A stretch of DNA of 43,690 nt from a virus. The stretch lies in the IMG/VR virus record IMGVR_UViG_3300043353_000042, positions 64,001-107,690 of that record. One strand, written 5' to 3'. Made by a program: the position numbers and the translations under genes. The notes below the pieces were generated by a model. The model was not told the DNA's origin and made no database searches. It saw only the letters and a program-made list of their open reading frames with translations. Each line of letters opens with the position of its first letter. Within the stretch, counting starts at the first letter, position 1. Shown piece after piece: positions 29,786 through 37,854 of the stretch.

Positions 29786-30229
29786 ATGTCGAGAGCAAGT
29801 CTGAATCGGTCGCTAGGTGAAGCGGGTGCCTTCTTCGATGACTCGAACGGGCGCGACAATCTCTTGCGCATTCTGCAAGCGATGGCAGCGTCGTCCGGGG
29901 AAACGATCGGCTACAGCCAAGCGACGCCGACCACCGGCATCAAAGGCGCATTGCTGTGCGATTCGCCGACGACGCTGGCGAACGTGTACATGAAGGTCGA
30001 CGTCGCGGGCACCGTCGGCGCAACCACGGTCGCTGTGCTCGTCAATGGCGTGTCGAAGGCGACGCTGTCAGTCGACAACGCCGAAACCGACGGCACGGCG
30101 AAGGGCCTTGCGATTGGGCTCAACCTCGAAGCGGGCGACAAGGTCGAGTTGTCGGTCACAGCGGTCGGCACCGGCGCCACGGGCCTGTCGGCCACAGTCA
30201 GACTCAAGCCGGTAACGGTCGAGGCGTAG
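29786..30229 (+). CDS. Small virion protein between sheath and tube genes
   Basis: A 147-residue protein with AGAAGGGA before ATG 29786. A helical N-terminus (GRDNLLRILQAMAASSGETI) is followed by a beta domain with VYMKVDVAGTVGATTVAVLV, GDKVELSVTAVGTGATGLSA and a closing strand. The beta domain resembles phage decoration or fibre-like domains. Position between sheath and tube is unusual; it may decorate the tail. Not recognised. Confidence 0.45.
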   Translation: MSRASLNRSLGEAGAFFDDSNGRDNLLRILQAMAASSGETIGYSQATPTTGIKGALLCDSPTTLANVYMKVDVAGTVGATTVAVLVNGVSKATLSVDNAETDGTAKGLAIGLNLEAGDKVELSVTAVGTGATGLSATVRLKPVTVEA

Positions 30230-30281
30230 TCGGGCGCATCGGCCGACGAACCAACATGAAACCCATGCAAGGAGGCAAACC

Positions 30282-30719
30282 GTGAAGGGCGAAATCAAAC
30301 CCGACCACATGCCAGTCAACAAGTACACGTTTCAGATCATCGGCCTGATTCCGATCACTGCGACCGAAGTTTCAGGCATCGAAGATGAACTCGAAACGAC
30401 CGAGCTGCCCGACCGAACGGTCGCGAGCGGCGGCAACCGCAAGGCGACCGAGTTCACGGCGATGGTGCCCTTGCACCATCTCATCGAACAAGCGGCGCTC
30501 GAAATCTGGTATCGCGAGTCACAGGACCCGGTCAGCCCGGGCTACAAGAAGCCGTGCACGCTTACGCACGAAAGCCTTTCGGGCAATGCGTCGCGCACGT
30601 TCTCACTCGCGGGCGTCTTTCCCAAGAAGCGCAAGCTTCCTGACCTCGAACAGAAGAACGAAGGCGAGCTCGCGCAAGTCGAGTGGACCTTCAGCGCCGA
30701 CGACGTCTTGCCGCTGTAA
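30282..30719 (+). CDS. Tail tube protein
   Basis: A 145-residue protein from GTG 30282 with AAGGAGG upstream. It opens HMPVNKYTFQIIGLIPITAT and continues EVSGIEDELETTELPDRTVA and FTAMVPLHHLIEQAALEIWY, a pattern typical of T4 gp19-like tube proteins of contractile tails. Tube subunits polymerise inside the sheath, along the tape measure. Order (sheath, small protein, tube, chaperone, tape measure) supports this. Confidence 0.82.
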   Translation: MKGEIKPDHMPVNKYTFQIIGLIPITATEVSGIEDELETTELPDRTVASGGNRKATEFTAMVPLHHLIEQAALEIWYRESQDPVSPGYKKPCTLTHESLSGNASRTFSLAGVFPKKRKLPDLEQKNEGELAQVEWTFSADDVLPL

Positions 30720-30848
30720 GCGAGGCGTACCCCACAGGGGCCGAAGCCGAAGAAGCTTCTTCACGCTCGCGACGTGACGGCCTCGCCGGAAGTTTGGTTT
30801 GGTTGACCTATCAAGGCCACTCGCGGCCGATTGAAGGGACCGGAGAAT

Positions 30849-31769
30849 ATGACGACGCAAACAACGAGTGCAGAACGTAGGGTTTCACGCGCAGCGGCAA
30901 CGGTGCGCAGCGATACGCCGCAAGAAGGTGCGCCAGTGGCGCCAGCGGGTCGCATCACGACGACGATGGCGGAGTATGGCGACAAGCTGCCGATCGGCAT
31001 CCTGGATGCCGACGGGCGCTTGCATAAGGACATCGTCACCAAGACGTGGAAGACGCGCGACGAGCGCGAGCTAGGAAGAAAGATCGCTGTCGATGCTGGC
31101 ATGGTCGAGCACGTGCCGCTCGTCGTGGCGAACATGTGTTCGCGCATTGGCCCGCACAACTTCGACGGCATGGATGACGCCAAGAAGGGCGTGATCCTAT
31201 CGACGATGTACATGGCCGACGTGTTCTACGCGTACGCGCTCCTGCGCGCGAAGACGATGGGGCCAAAGATCGTGCTGAATGTGGATTGCCCGCGACAGGG
31301 GTGCAGCGTCAACTTTCCCTATACGGGCGACCTGACCACGGTCGAAGTCATCGCGGTCGACGATATCGACTCGATCCTGTGGCGCTACGATCTCGAAGAG
31401 CCGATCGAGCTGCGACGCAAGCAAGTCACGCACTTTCAAATGGCCTACCCAAAGTGGTCGGTCATGGAGCAAGCGCGCGGCAACTCGAACGAAGCCGAAG
31501 TGAAGGCGCTCGCGATTCAGGGCTCGATCGTTGGCCTCAACGACGAACAAGCCCCGGTTGCGCTGACGCTCAACGAGCTCGACGAGCTGTCGAAGCGCGA
31601 TTTCGAAGGCATTCAGGACGGCATCAACAAGCACTTTCTAGGGCCAAAGATGGGCATTGAAGGCAAGTGCAGTCCGGCCGTGTGCGAGCGCTTCAAGCGG
31701 GGCGGGCACGAGTTCAAGTTGCCAATCGATTGGGCCTACAAAAGTTTTTTCGGGGCTTCTTCCCGGTAG
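30849..31769 (+). CDS. Tail assembly chaperone (short product)
   Basis: A 306-residue protein; ATG 30849 is chosen, though an in-frame TTG at 30831 exists. It includes LPIGILDADGRLHKDIVTKT, then a Cys pair region VDCPRQGCSVNFPYTGDLTT, LRRKQVTHFQMAYPKWSVME and KCSPAVCERFKRGGHEFKLP. Two C-x4-C pairs (CPRQGC, CSPAVC) suggest a metal knuckle as in T4-type baseplate and chaperone proteins. It ends just inside a -1 slip site, with a second overlapping frame, the hallmark of tail chaperone pairs directly before the tape measure gene. Confidence 0.72.
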   Translation: MTTQTTSAERRVSRAAATVRSDTPQEGAPVAPAGRITTTMAEYGDKLPIGILDADGRLHKDIVTKTWKTRDERELGRKIAVDAGMVEHVPLVVANMCSRIGPHNFDGMDDAKKGVILSTMYMADVFYAYALLRAKTMGPKIVLNVDCPRQGCSVNFPYTGDLTTVEVIAVDDIDSILWRYDLEEPIELRRKQVTHFQMAYPKWSVMEQARGNSNEAEVKALAIQGSIVGLNDEQAPVALTLNELDELSKRDFEGIQDGINKHFLGPKMGIEGKCSPAVCERFKRGGHEFKLPIDWAYKSFFGASSR

Positions 31770-31792
31770 CGTCACTCGACGACATCCGGGAA
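31745..31792 (+). promoter_or_regulatory. Programmed -1 frameshift site (slippery heptamer plus hairpin)
   Basis: T-TTT-TTC (31745-31751) is a canonical X-XXY-YYZ heptamer in the correct register: zero-frame codons are AGT, TTT, TTC. After an eight-base spacer, TTCCCGG (31760-31766) pairs perfectly with CCGGGAA (31786-31792). The zero-frame stop TAG is at 31767. Slipping back one base joins the short chaperone to the downstream frame. Confidence 0.85.
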
Positions 31793-31975
31793 CAGTCGTT
31801 CGCGCTCTACTACTTTTCGGAAGGCGGGATCGCGTATCGAGACGTCGAGGAAATGGAAGCGTCGGAACGCAACTGGCATTTGCGACGCATCGCAAAGCAG
31901 AAGACCGACGAACAAGAAGCCATCAAACGGGCGCAGGCCGATGCGAAGAAGGGCGCCAAACGGCGCAGGAGGTAA
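31751..31975 (+). CDS. Tail assembly chaperone, frameshift extension
   Basis: The -1 extension, 74 codons read after slipping at 31745-31751. It continues RGFFPVASLDDIREQSFALY, then YFSEGGIAYRDVEEMEASER, and ends with a strongly basic tail. The fused product would be 375 residues (30849-31751 joined to 31751-31975). It has no start codon or ribosome site suited to independent translation. Such long products of tail chaperone genes bind the tape measure, while the short form binds the tube protein. The tape measure gene starts six bases after its stop. Confidence 0.8.
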   Translation, partial: RGFFPVASLDDIREQSFALYYFSEGGIAYRDVEEMEASERNWHLRRIAKQKTDEQEAIKRAQADAKKGAKRRRR

Positions 31976-31981
31976 GCACAC

Positions 31982-34348
31982 GTGTCGCTCGAAAATGTAG
32001 GCTTGGGTGGCGTTCTCTCGTTCGACGAAAAAGCTGCAGTCGCCGGCATGAAGAGTGCAGGCAGTGCGGCCGATAAGTTCGTCGGGCAGTTCAGCGCGAT
32101 CACGGACGTCGCCAAGTCGGTCGGATCCGGCATGGGTCAAGTCGCGGGCGCGGTCGGCTCGTTCGGCGTGGCGGCGTTGCCTGCGACGGCGATCATCGGT
32201 GCAGGCACGAAGGTCGCGGTCGACTTCGAGAAGGAAATGTCAGCGGTCGGCGCGGTGTCGCAGGCGTCGGCTACCGAAATGGCGCAACTGACGAAGGTCG
32301 CCAAGCAGCAAGGCGCGACCACGGCCTTCAGCGCGACGCAAGCGGCGGAGGGTTTGGAGCTCTTGGCGCTCGGTGGCTTCTCTGCCAAGGAATCGATCGA
32401 CGCCTTGCCGGCCGTTCTGAGCGCAGCGGCGGCCGACGGGATCGAGCTGTCGCAAGCGGCCGACGTTGTGTCGAGCACGCTGAAGGCGCTCGACTTGCCA
32501 GCGACCGAAGCCGGGCGCGCAGCGGACGTGCTCGCAATGACGAGCGGCAAGACGAGCACGTCGATTCTCGGACTCGGCGAAGCGATGAAGTACGCAGCGC
32601 CGGAAGCCCACACGATGGGCATCACGCTCGAAACGACGGCGGGTGTTCTCGGCCTCGTCGCCGACGCAGGCCTGAAGGGATCGATCGGCGGCACGGCGTT
32701 CACGAGTGCGCTGGTCAAGCTCGCCAAGCCCTCTAAGCAAGGCGCCGAGTACATCCAGCAACTCGGGATCTCGATGACGAAGACCGCCGACGGCGGCCTC
32801 GACATCATCGATGTCTTCAAGCAGATCGACAACAAGACGAAGGGCGTCAGCGACGTCATGCAGCGCGCCGCGATCATCAATGAGATCTTCGGCGAACGCG
32901 GCTCGAAGGCGTTCACGGCGATGCAGACCGCGATCCGGTCGGGCAAGGCCGACTCGCTCGTCGAAGAACTGAAGAACGCCAAGGGCTACGCCGAACAGAT
33001 GGCGAAGACCCGCATGGACAACTTCGCCGGCTCAATCGAACAGCTGACCGGCGCAATCGAGGGCTTCGCGCTCGAAACGGCAGGCAGGTTCCTTGGACCC
33101 GCCAAAGAGTCGGTCGATATGTACGCCGACGTGATTTCGAACATCGTGCTTGTGCTGCAAGAGCTGAATACTGAAGAAGGTCTGACCGGAAACACAGCCG
33201 ATAAGGCGGGCGGCACGCTCACTGCGATCGCAAAGGGCATCAAAGAGGGCCTCGACTTCATCATCGATGGCTGGCGTTTTCTGCGCGAACAGGTCGTTGG
33301 CTTCATCAGTCAGTTCGTGGGCGGCCAAGCGCCGCAAATGCTCGAACAGTTTTCCAAGATCGCGACGATCATGTTCGTCGTGGCCGGCGCTGTCGCTCCG
33401 ATCATCGTCGCACTCGGCGGCGTTGCGCTGTTCATATCGAGCGTCATCCTTCCCGCATTCACCGCGATCGGCGGCGTCATAGGCGCCGTGTTCAGCGCCC
33501 CGGTTCTTGCTGCAGTCGCCATCGTGATCGGCGGCTTCATGCTGATTCGCAACGAAGGCGAGTCGGTCGGTCAGACGTTTCAACGCATCGTCGACGGCAT
33601 CGTCGCGGGCTTCAATTGGGTTATGGACACCGCCGTCAATCCCTTCATTGAGGGCTTTCAGTGGGTGCCGAACGTCTTCAAGTTCGTGCTCGAAAAGTTC
33701 GACGAGTTCGCTTTCAACATGCGCACGATCTTCGGCGACATCATCGGCGGGATCATTCAGGCCGCGAAGGCGCTGGCGCCATTCTTCAAGGTGCTGTTTA
33801 CGTTCATCGGCAATATCGTCGGCGTGATCGTGCAAGGCATCGGCCTCGCATTCACGACGATGTTCGACATCGTGACCGACATCATGCAGAAGGTACGCGC
33901 GCTTGTGCTTAGCGTCGTGGAGTCGATCGTCAATTTCATCAAAAACCTCGCATGGGGCCTTGGCTTCATCGCGGACGCTGTCGGCCTCGATTGGGGCAAG
34001 AAGATGAAGGAGTTTGGCGAGGGCGAGTTTCACGTTCAGGCAGGCGTCGAGCGCGGATTGAAACCAGAGAAGCAGGTTTCGGACTCGGGCGTCAGCGCCG
34101 CCGAAATGGCCGAGCTCGATAAGCAGGCGCAAAACGACTTGCTCGCCATGCAGGTCGGCAAAGCGGTCGGAGACAACATGCCCAAAGAGATCAACGTCGA
34201 AAGCAAGGTGTGTGTCGACGGCAAGACGATCGCGACGGCGACGGCGAAGCACAAGCAGGAGCTCGCCGATCGCGCGGGCTTCAAGGCGACGCCTTGGCAG
34301 CGTCGCGCAATGGCAGAGCACGGCGCTGCGCCGGTTGGGGGTGCGTGA
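31982..34348 (+). CDS. Tail tape measure protein
   Basis: A 788-residue protein from GTG 31982 with AGGAGGT upstream. The N-terminal half matches the TP901-type tape measure domain: VAVDFEKEMSAVGAVSQASA, LTKVAKQQGATTAFSATQAA and EAMKYAAPEAHTMGITLETT. Residues about 455-525 are hydrophobic (IATIMFVVAGAVAPIIVALG, AFTAIGGVIGAVFS), probably membrane-active. The C-terminus is helical. Its length sets tail length, about 1.5 angstrom per residue, so roughly 120 nm here (general rule). Confidence 0.9.
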   Translation: MSLENVGLGGVLSFDEKAAVAGMKSAGSAADKFVGQFSAITDVAKSVGSGMGQVAGAVGSFGVAALPATAIIGAGTKVAVDFEKEMSAVGAVSQASATEMAQLTKVAKQQGATTAFSATQAAEGLELLALGGFSAKESIDALPAVLSAAAADGIELSQAADVVSSTLKALDLPATEAGRAADVLAMTSGKTSTSILGLGEAMKYAAPEAHTMGITLETTAGVLGLVADAGLKGSIGGTAFTSALVKLAKPSKQGAEYIQQLGISMTKTADGGLDIIDVFKQIDNKTKGVSDVMQRAAIINEIFGERGSKAFTAMQTAIRSGKADSLVEELKNAKGYAEQMAKTRMDNFAGSIEQLTGAIEGFALETAGRFLGPAKESVDMYADVISNIVLVLQELNTEEGLTGNTADKAGGTLTAIAKGIKEGLDFIIDGWRFLREQVVGFISQFVGGQAPQMLEQFSKIATIMFVVAGAVAPIIVALGGVALFISSVILPAFTAIGGVIGAVFSAPVLAAVAIVIGGFMLIRNEGESVGQTFQRIVDGIVAGFNWVMDTAVNPFIEGFQWVPNVFKFVLEKFDEFAFNMRTIFGDIIGGIIQAAKALAPFFKVLFTFIGNIVGVIVQGIGLAFTTMFDIVTDIMQKVRALVLSVVESIVNFIKNLAWGLGFIADAVGLDWGKKMKEFGEGEFHVQAGVERGLKPEKQVSDSGVSAAEMAELDKQAQNDLLAMQVGKAVGDNMPKEINVESKVCVDGKTIATATAKHKQELADRAGFKATPWQRRAMAEHGAAPVGGA

Positions 34349-35142
34349 TGGTCAGTCCGCTTCTGTCGGCCGGTGCTGCCGCTGCAACGACGTTTATCCC
34401 GAACTTCAAGATCTGGAATCTGAAGAACCTCGACTCGGGCCAGACGCTGCAAGGGCAGTTCGAAGCCGAGAACGTGTCGCGCGACATTTCGGTCAATTGG
34501 GGCAAGTTCACGTCGCTGAATCGGCAGAATCCGATCCTGCAGTTCGTGAACGGCGAAGCCGACAAAGTGTCTTTCGACGGGCGACTGTTTCGCAATCACG
34601 CGCTCGACCGCTCGCCCGAAGTGAAGCTCGACTTGCTCGTGTCGTGGACGAAGATCGACCCTGCGCTTCGTCGGCCACCCATCGTGCAATTCTGGGTGGG
34701 CGACGGCCACCTGATGATCAACTGCGTGATCGTCAACATCAAGACTGACTACGCACGCCCGGACTTCTTCGGCGGATTGCGCGACTGCACCTTCACGGTG
34801 TCGCTTCTCGAGTTCAGCACGTTCAGCTTGGACGACGCCGAAGAAGTCGACACGCGCTATGCGCGTGCGCGCGAGCGCGACTACTTCGAGCTCTTGGCGT
34901 TCGAGGAATACGGCAACCCGATGATCGGTGACGTCATCCGGAAGCAGCACCCGAAACTGCAGACCTTGGAAGCGGGCGACATCGTCAAGCTTCCCTCGAT
35001 CGAAGGCGTGCGCACCGTGCAGGTGACGCAGACATCGATTCCATTGAAGACAGCTTTCGGCCGCAAGAACACTCCACAGCGCGCGCTTCGCCTGCAGTTC
35101 TTCGACAAGAGGTCAGCGAGCTACGTCTCGCATCTCAGGTAG
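34348..35142 (+). CDS. Baseplate adaptor with LysM-like domain (gp53/Afp7-like)
   Basis: A 264-residue protein from ATG 34348 (TGATG overlap). Residues 30-165 have a beta-rich tube-like pattern (TLQGQFEAENVSRDISVNWG, QNPILQFVNGEADKVSFDGR). Residues 180-240 look like a LysM fold: FELLAFEEYGNPMIGDVIRK, then LQTLEAGDIVKLPSI. This combination is that of the inner baseplate or tube-hub adaptors of contractile systems, between tape measure and hub genes, as here. Confidence 0.68.
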   Translation: MVSPLLSAGAAAATTFIPNFKIWNLKNLDSGQTLQGQFEAENVSRDISVNWGKFTSLNRQNPILQFVNGEADKVSFDGRLFRNHALDRSPEVKLDLLVSWTKIDPALRRPPIVQFWVGDGHLMINCVIVNIKTDYARPDFFGGLRDCTFTVSLLEFSTFSLDDAEEVDTRYARARERDYFELLAFEEYGNPMIGDVIRKQHPKLQTLEAGDIVKLPSIEGVRTVQVTQTSIPLKTAFGRKNTPQRALRLQFFDKRSASYVSHLR

Positions 35143-35145
35143 ACC

Positions 35146-36474
35146 ATGGTCGACGTATCCACACTCAGCCATCCGTTTTCGAACGACGTTGCCTTCAACG
35201 CGCCCGACTTCCGCCTGACGATACAGGGCGGCCAAGTCCCGCTCGGCATCAGGCAGCTTGTCGAGCGCGTTGAATACGAGTCGTCCGACGGCATGGCCGA
35301 TCTCATGCGCGTTATATTGCGCGATCCGCGCTACATCCCACCGAAGGGACTGTCGGCCAAGGGCCCGCTGTCAGGGCTAGGCGCGGGCGGAAGCGGCAGC
35401 GGAAGCCACTTGTCGTTACGCGACATCAAGGTGTTTCAGCCGGGCAACGAAATGTCGTTGTGGATGGGCTACGGCACGAACCTTCGACACGTGGGCCGAG
35501 TGGTCATTCGCAAGGTGAGGCCGAACTTTCCGCGCGACGATATCCCGAGCGTCGAGGTCATTGGCTACACCAAGGACTCGGCCATGATGGACAACGCGCC
35601 ACAGCCGCCGAAAGAGAAACCCCCGAAGGGCAAGCGCCCGAAGAAGGGCGAGTCAGGGCGCGCGTTCAGAAACACGACCTTCGCTGACGCCGTGCGTCAG
35701 CGCGCGCGTAACTACGATTTCGAGCTCGACGTCGACGACAGCCCGGATGTGAAGTCGCCGCACAGCTTCTTTCAGAAGACGGGCCTCACCGACTACGACT
35801 TCGTGAAGGGCCTGTCGAACATCACGGGCTATTACTTCTGGGTTGACGGTGACGAAACCGGCAAGTGGACCCTGCATTTCAAGGACCCGTCGAAACTGCG
35901 TCGCAACGTGTTGCAGGACAAGGTCTACACGTTTCGCTACGACCAGAAGAATCTGAGCTCGCTTCTCGACTTCGAACCCGAGCTCGCGATCCAGGGCGCG
36001 ACAACGAAGCTTCAGGCGCGCGTGAAGGATCCGCGGACGGGCAAGATCCTCGAAGCCAAGTTCAGCGAAGAGAACGAAGAGACGCCAGACCCGCTCGCGG
36101 TCGTGACCGACGATATCGAGTTCGATGTCGAGGGCAATCTCTTGCAGGGCGAGTACAAGTCGGCGTCGAGCGTGAAGCTCTTCATCAACGACTACAGCTT
36201 TCAGGCGCGCACGAATCGGCGCTTCAAGAGCGAAGCCGAGCTGATCGCATGGGCGCGCCAGTGGTACCGACGCCACCGCGAAAACTTCATCTTGTCGAGC
36301 GGAACGATCATCGGGGTCGAAAGCGTCATGGCTCGCCAGATCCACAAGCTGACTGGGATGGGGATGGGCCTCGAAGGCGAATACTTCTTCAGCAACGTCA
36401 GCCACCGAATGAACAACAACAACGGATACGAGCTGCATTGCACCATGCGCAAGGTGGTTCCCGAGCTCGCGTGA
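35146..36474 (+). CDS. Baseplate hub protein (gpD/gp27-like)
   Basis: A 442-residue protein, three bases after the previous stop. Features of late control gene D or VgrG-type hubs are a first barrel with VERVEYESSDGMADLMRVIL, a second with NEMSLWMGYGTNLRHVGRVV then PSVEVIGYTKDSAMM, a TFADAVRQRARNYDFELDVD segment, and the C-terminal RQIHKLTGMGMGLEGEYFFS then HRMNNNNGYELHC. A Pro/Lys-rich linker (about 150-168) is inserted. The hub caps the tube and carries the spike gene product next door. Confidence 0.8.
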   Translation: MVDVSTLSHPFSNDVAFNAPDFRLTIQGGQVPLGIRQLVERVEYESSDGMADLMRVILRDPRYIPPKGLSAKGPLSGLGAGGSGSGSHLSLRDIKVFQPGNEMSLWMGYGTNLRHVGRVVIRKVRPNFPRDDIPSVEVIGYTKDSAMMDNAPQPPKEKPPKGKRPKKGESGRAFRNTTFADAVRQRARNYDFELDVDDSPDVKSPHSFFQKTGLTDYDFVKGLSNITGYYFWVDGDETGKWTLHFKDPSKLRRNVLQDKVYTFRYDQKNLSSLLDFEPELAIQGATTKLQARVKDPRTGKILEAKFSEENEETPDPLAVVTDDIEFDVEGNLLQGEYKSASSVKLFINDYSFQARTNRRFKSEAELIAWARQWYRRHRENFILSSGTIIGVESVMARQIHKLTGMGMGLEGEYFFSNVSHRMNNNNGYELHCTMRKVVPELA

Positions 36475-36481
36475 AGACCCC

Positions 36482-37183
36482 ATGGCCATCAGCACAGCAA
36501 CCTACGCAGCGAAAGTCACTTTCAATCAGGACCCTGACAAGCGGGGCGTGATCCGCGTTGCGTGCATTGGGCTGATGGGCGACGAAGATACCGAAGTGCC
36601 AGTCGACGTCGAGCCGGTGCACGATTGGGGCTGGTTCTACGTCCCGGATATCGGCGAGCTTGTCGAGCTCGAATGCACCGAAGGCTCGTCGGAAGACGAG
36701 CAACAGGGTCAGATGTCGATCGACAACTGCGACCTGAAGTGGCGCAGTGCGCGTCACTACGGCAACAACGAAGGCGAGACGCCGACGCCGATCAATGCCG
36801 CTTTCACGGCGAAGAATTACGGCAAGCGACGCGGCTTCGCGACGCCAGCCGGGCACGTGTTCGTGTTCGACGATACCGAAGGGGCGGAAGAAATCACGCT
36901 GTCATGGAAGGACAGCAGTGCGCTCCTGAAGTTTGACGCGAAGGGAACGGTCACTCTGCAGAACAAGGCGGGCGCGACGCTCGTCATGGACTCGGGCACC
37001 GGCAAGATCGTGATGACGTCGGACACGATCGAAGTGAACGGCGGCGCACAGTCACAGATCCTAGGCGACCTGTTCAAGCAGTATTTCGACACGCACACGC
37101 ACCCGACGGGCGTAGGGCCGAGCGGTGTGCCGATCGTGCCGATGCCGCCAAGCACATTGAGCACGAAGTCGAAGGTAGGGTGA
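36482..37183 (+). CDS. Baseplate spike protein (gpV-like)
   Basis: A 233-residue protein. The first 85 residues form an OB-fold (KRGVIRVACIGLMGDEDTEV, WGWFYVPDIGELVELECTEG). A middle segment VFDDTEGAEEITLSWKDSSA leads into a beta-helix (KGTVTLQNKAGATLVMDSGT). The tip has DTHTHPTGVGPSGVP, with H205 and H207 as an HxH pair that binds iron in P2 and similar spikes. It is the membrane-piercing needle and follows the hub gene. Confidence 0.85.
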   Translation: MAISTATYAAKVTFNQDPDKRGVIRVACIGLMGDEDTEVPVDVEPVHDWGWFYVPDIGELVELECTEGSSEDEQQGQMSIDNCDLKWRSARHYGNNEGETPTPINAAFTAKNYGKRRGFATPAGHVFVFDDTEGAEEITLSWKDSSALLKFDAKGTVTLQNKAGATLVMDSGTGKIVMTSDTIEVNGGAQSQILGDLFKQYFDTHTHPTGVGPSGVPIVPMPPSTLSTKSKVG

Positions 37184-37187
37184 GTCG

Positions 37188-37451
37188 ATGTCACTGAACA
37201 AAGCAGGGTTGAAGTCAGACCTACAGTCCATCTTCGAGAACATCAGCGGCGACGGCCTGTCGGCTTCGGACGCAGCGACGCAGATCTCGAACGCGATCGA
37301 CACGTACGTGAAGACGGCGCTCGCGACCGTGAGCATCCCGGCTGGTAGCGTCGTGATCGCAGCGGCGCCGATCGCTGCACCTGTGCTGAATCCCGTTCCG
37401 ATCCCGCTCACAGGCGGCCCAACGACCGTACCGCCCGGAGGGCTGTCCTGA
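37188..37451 (+). CDS. Small baseplate-region protein
   Basis: An 87-residue protein between spike and gp25 genes. N-terminal helices (LKSDLQSIFENISGDGLSAS then AATQISNAIDTYVKTALATV) lead to a hydrophobic, Pro-rich tail (IPAGSVVIAAAPIAAPVLNP). Similar helix-plus-Pro proteins occur next to baseplate genes; the function is not known to me. Confidence 0.5.
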   Translation: MSLNKAGLKSDLQSIFENISGDGLSASDAATQISNAIDTYVKTALATVSIPAGSVVIAAAPIAAPVLNPVPIPLTGGPTTVPPGGLS

Positions 37452-37840
37452 TGGCAACCGGCCTCGCAATGCCCGTAGGCGTCGGTCAGGACGGCGGCGC
37501 GCGCCTGTCGGAAGGCGACGCGAACGACGACAAGATCATTCGGCTCGCGCTCGGTGACGACGCGAACGAACATGCCTTTCAACAAAATGTCGGCGTCGGC
37601 GCAGACATGGTCTTCGGCATATCCGACGAGCTCTTGCAGTCGCAGATCATGCGGCGCGTAAACGACGTCTTCAGGCGCTTCGAGGCGCAGAAGCGATACA
37701 CGCTTCAGCGCAACACGATCACGTGGTCGCAGGATAGCGGCACGCAAGAGCTGATTCTAGAGTTCAAATACATCGCGCTCGAAAGCGACCGCGAACAGAC
37801 TTTCCGCGAAAGCTTCAGCGCGGCGGCCCCTAACAAGTAA
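37451..37840 (+). CDS. Baseplate wedge protein (gp25-like)
   Basis: A 129-residue protein in a TGATG overlap with its neighbour. The sequence DDKIIRLALGDDANEHAFQQ, NVGVGADMVFGISDE, then IMRRVNDVFRRFEAQKRYTL matches the gp25/GPW lysozyme-like wedge family. It nucleates the sheath on the baseplate. The order hub, spike, small protein, gp25, J is the usual one. Confidence 0.8.
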   Translation: MATGLAMPVGVGQDGGARLSEGDANDDKIIRLALGDDANEHAFQQNVGVGADMVFGISDELLQSQIMRRVNDVFRRFEAQKRYTLQRNTITWSQDSGTQELILEFKYIALESDREQTFRESFSAAAPNK

Positions 37841-37854
37841 ACGAGGCGACTGAC

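Noticed and set aside
30720-30848. Possible gene or terminator between tube and chaperone genes
   Set aside because: No open frame of note; a GAAGAAGCTTCTTC palindrome and a short CCCC/GGGG pair are present but no T-run, so neither is called.
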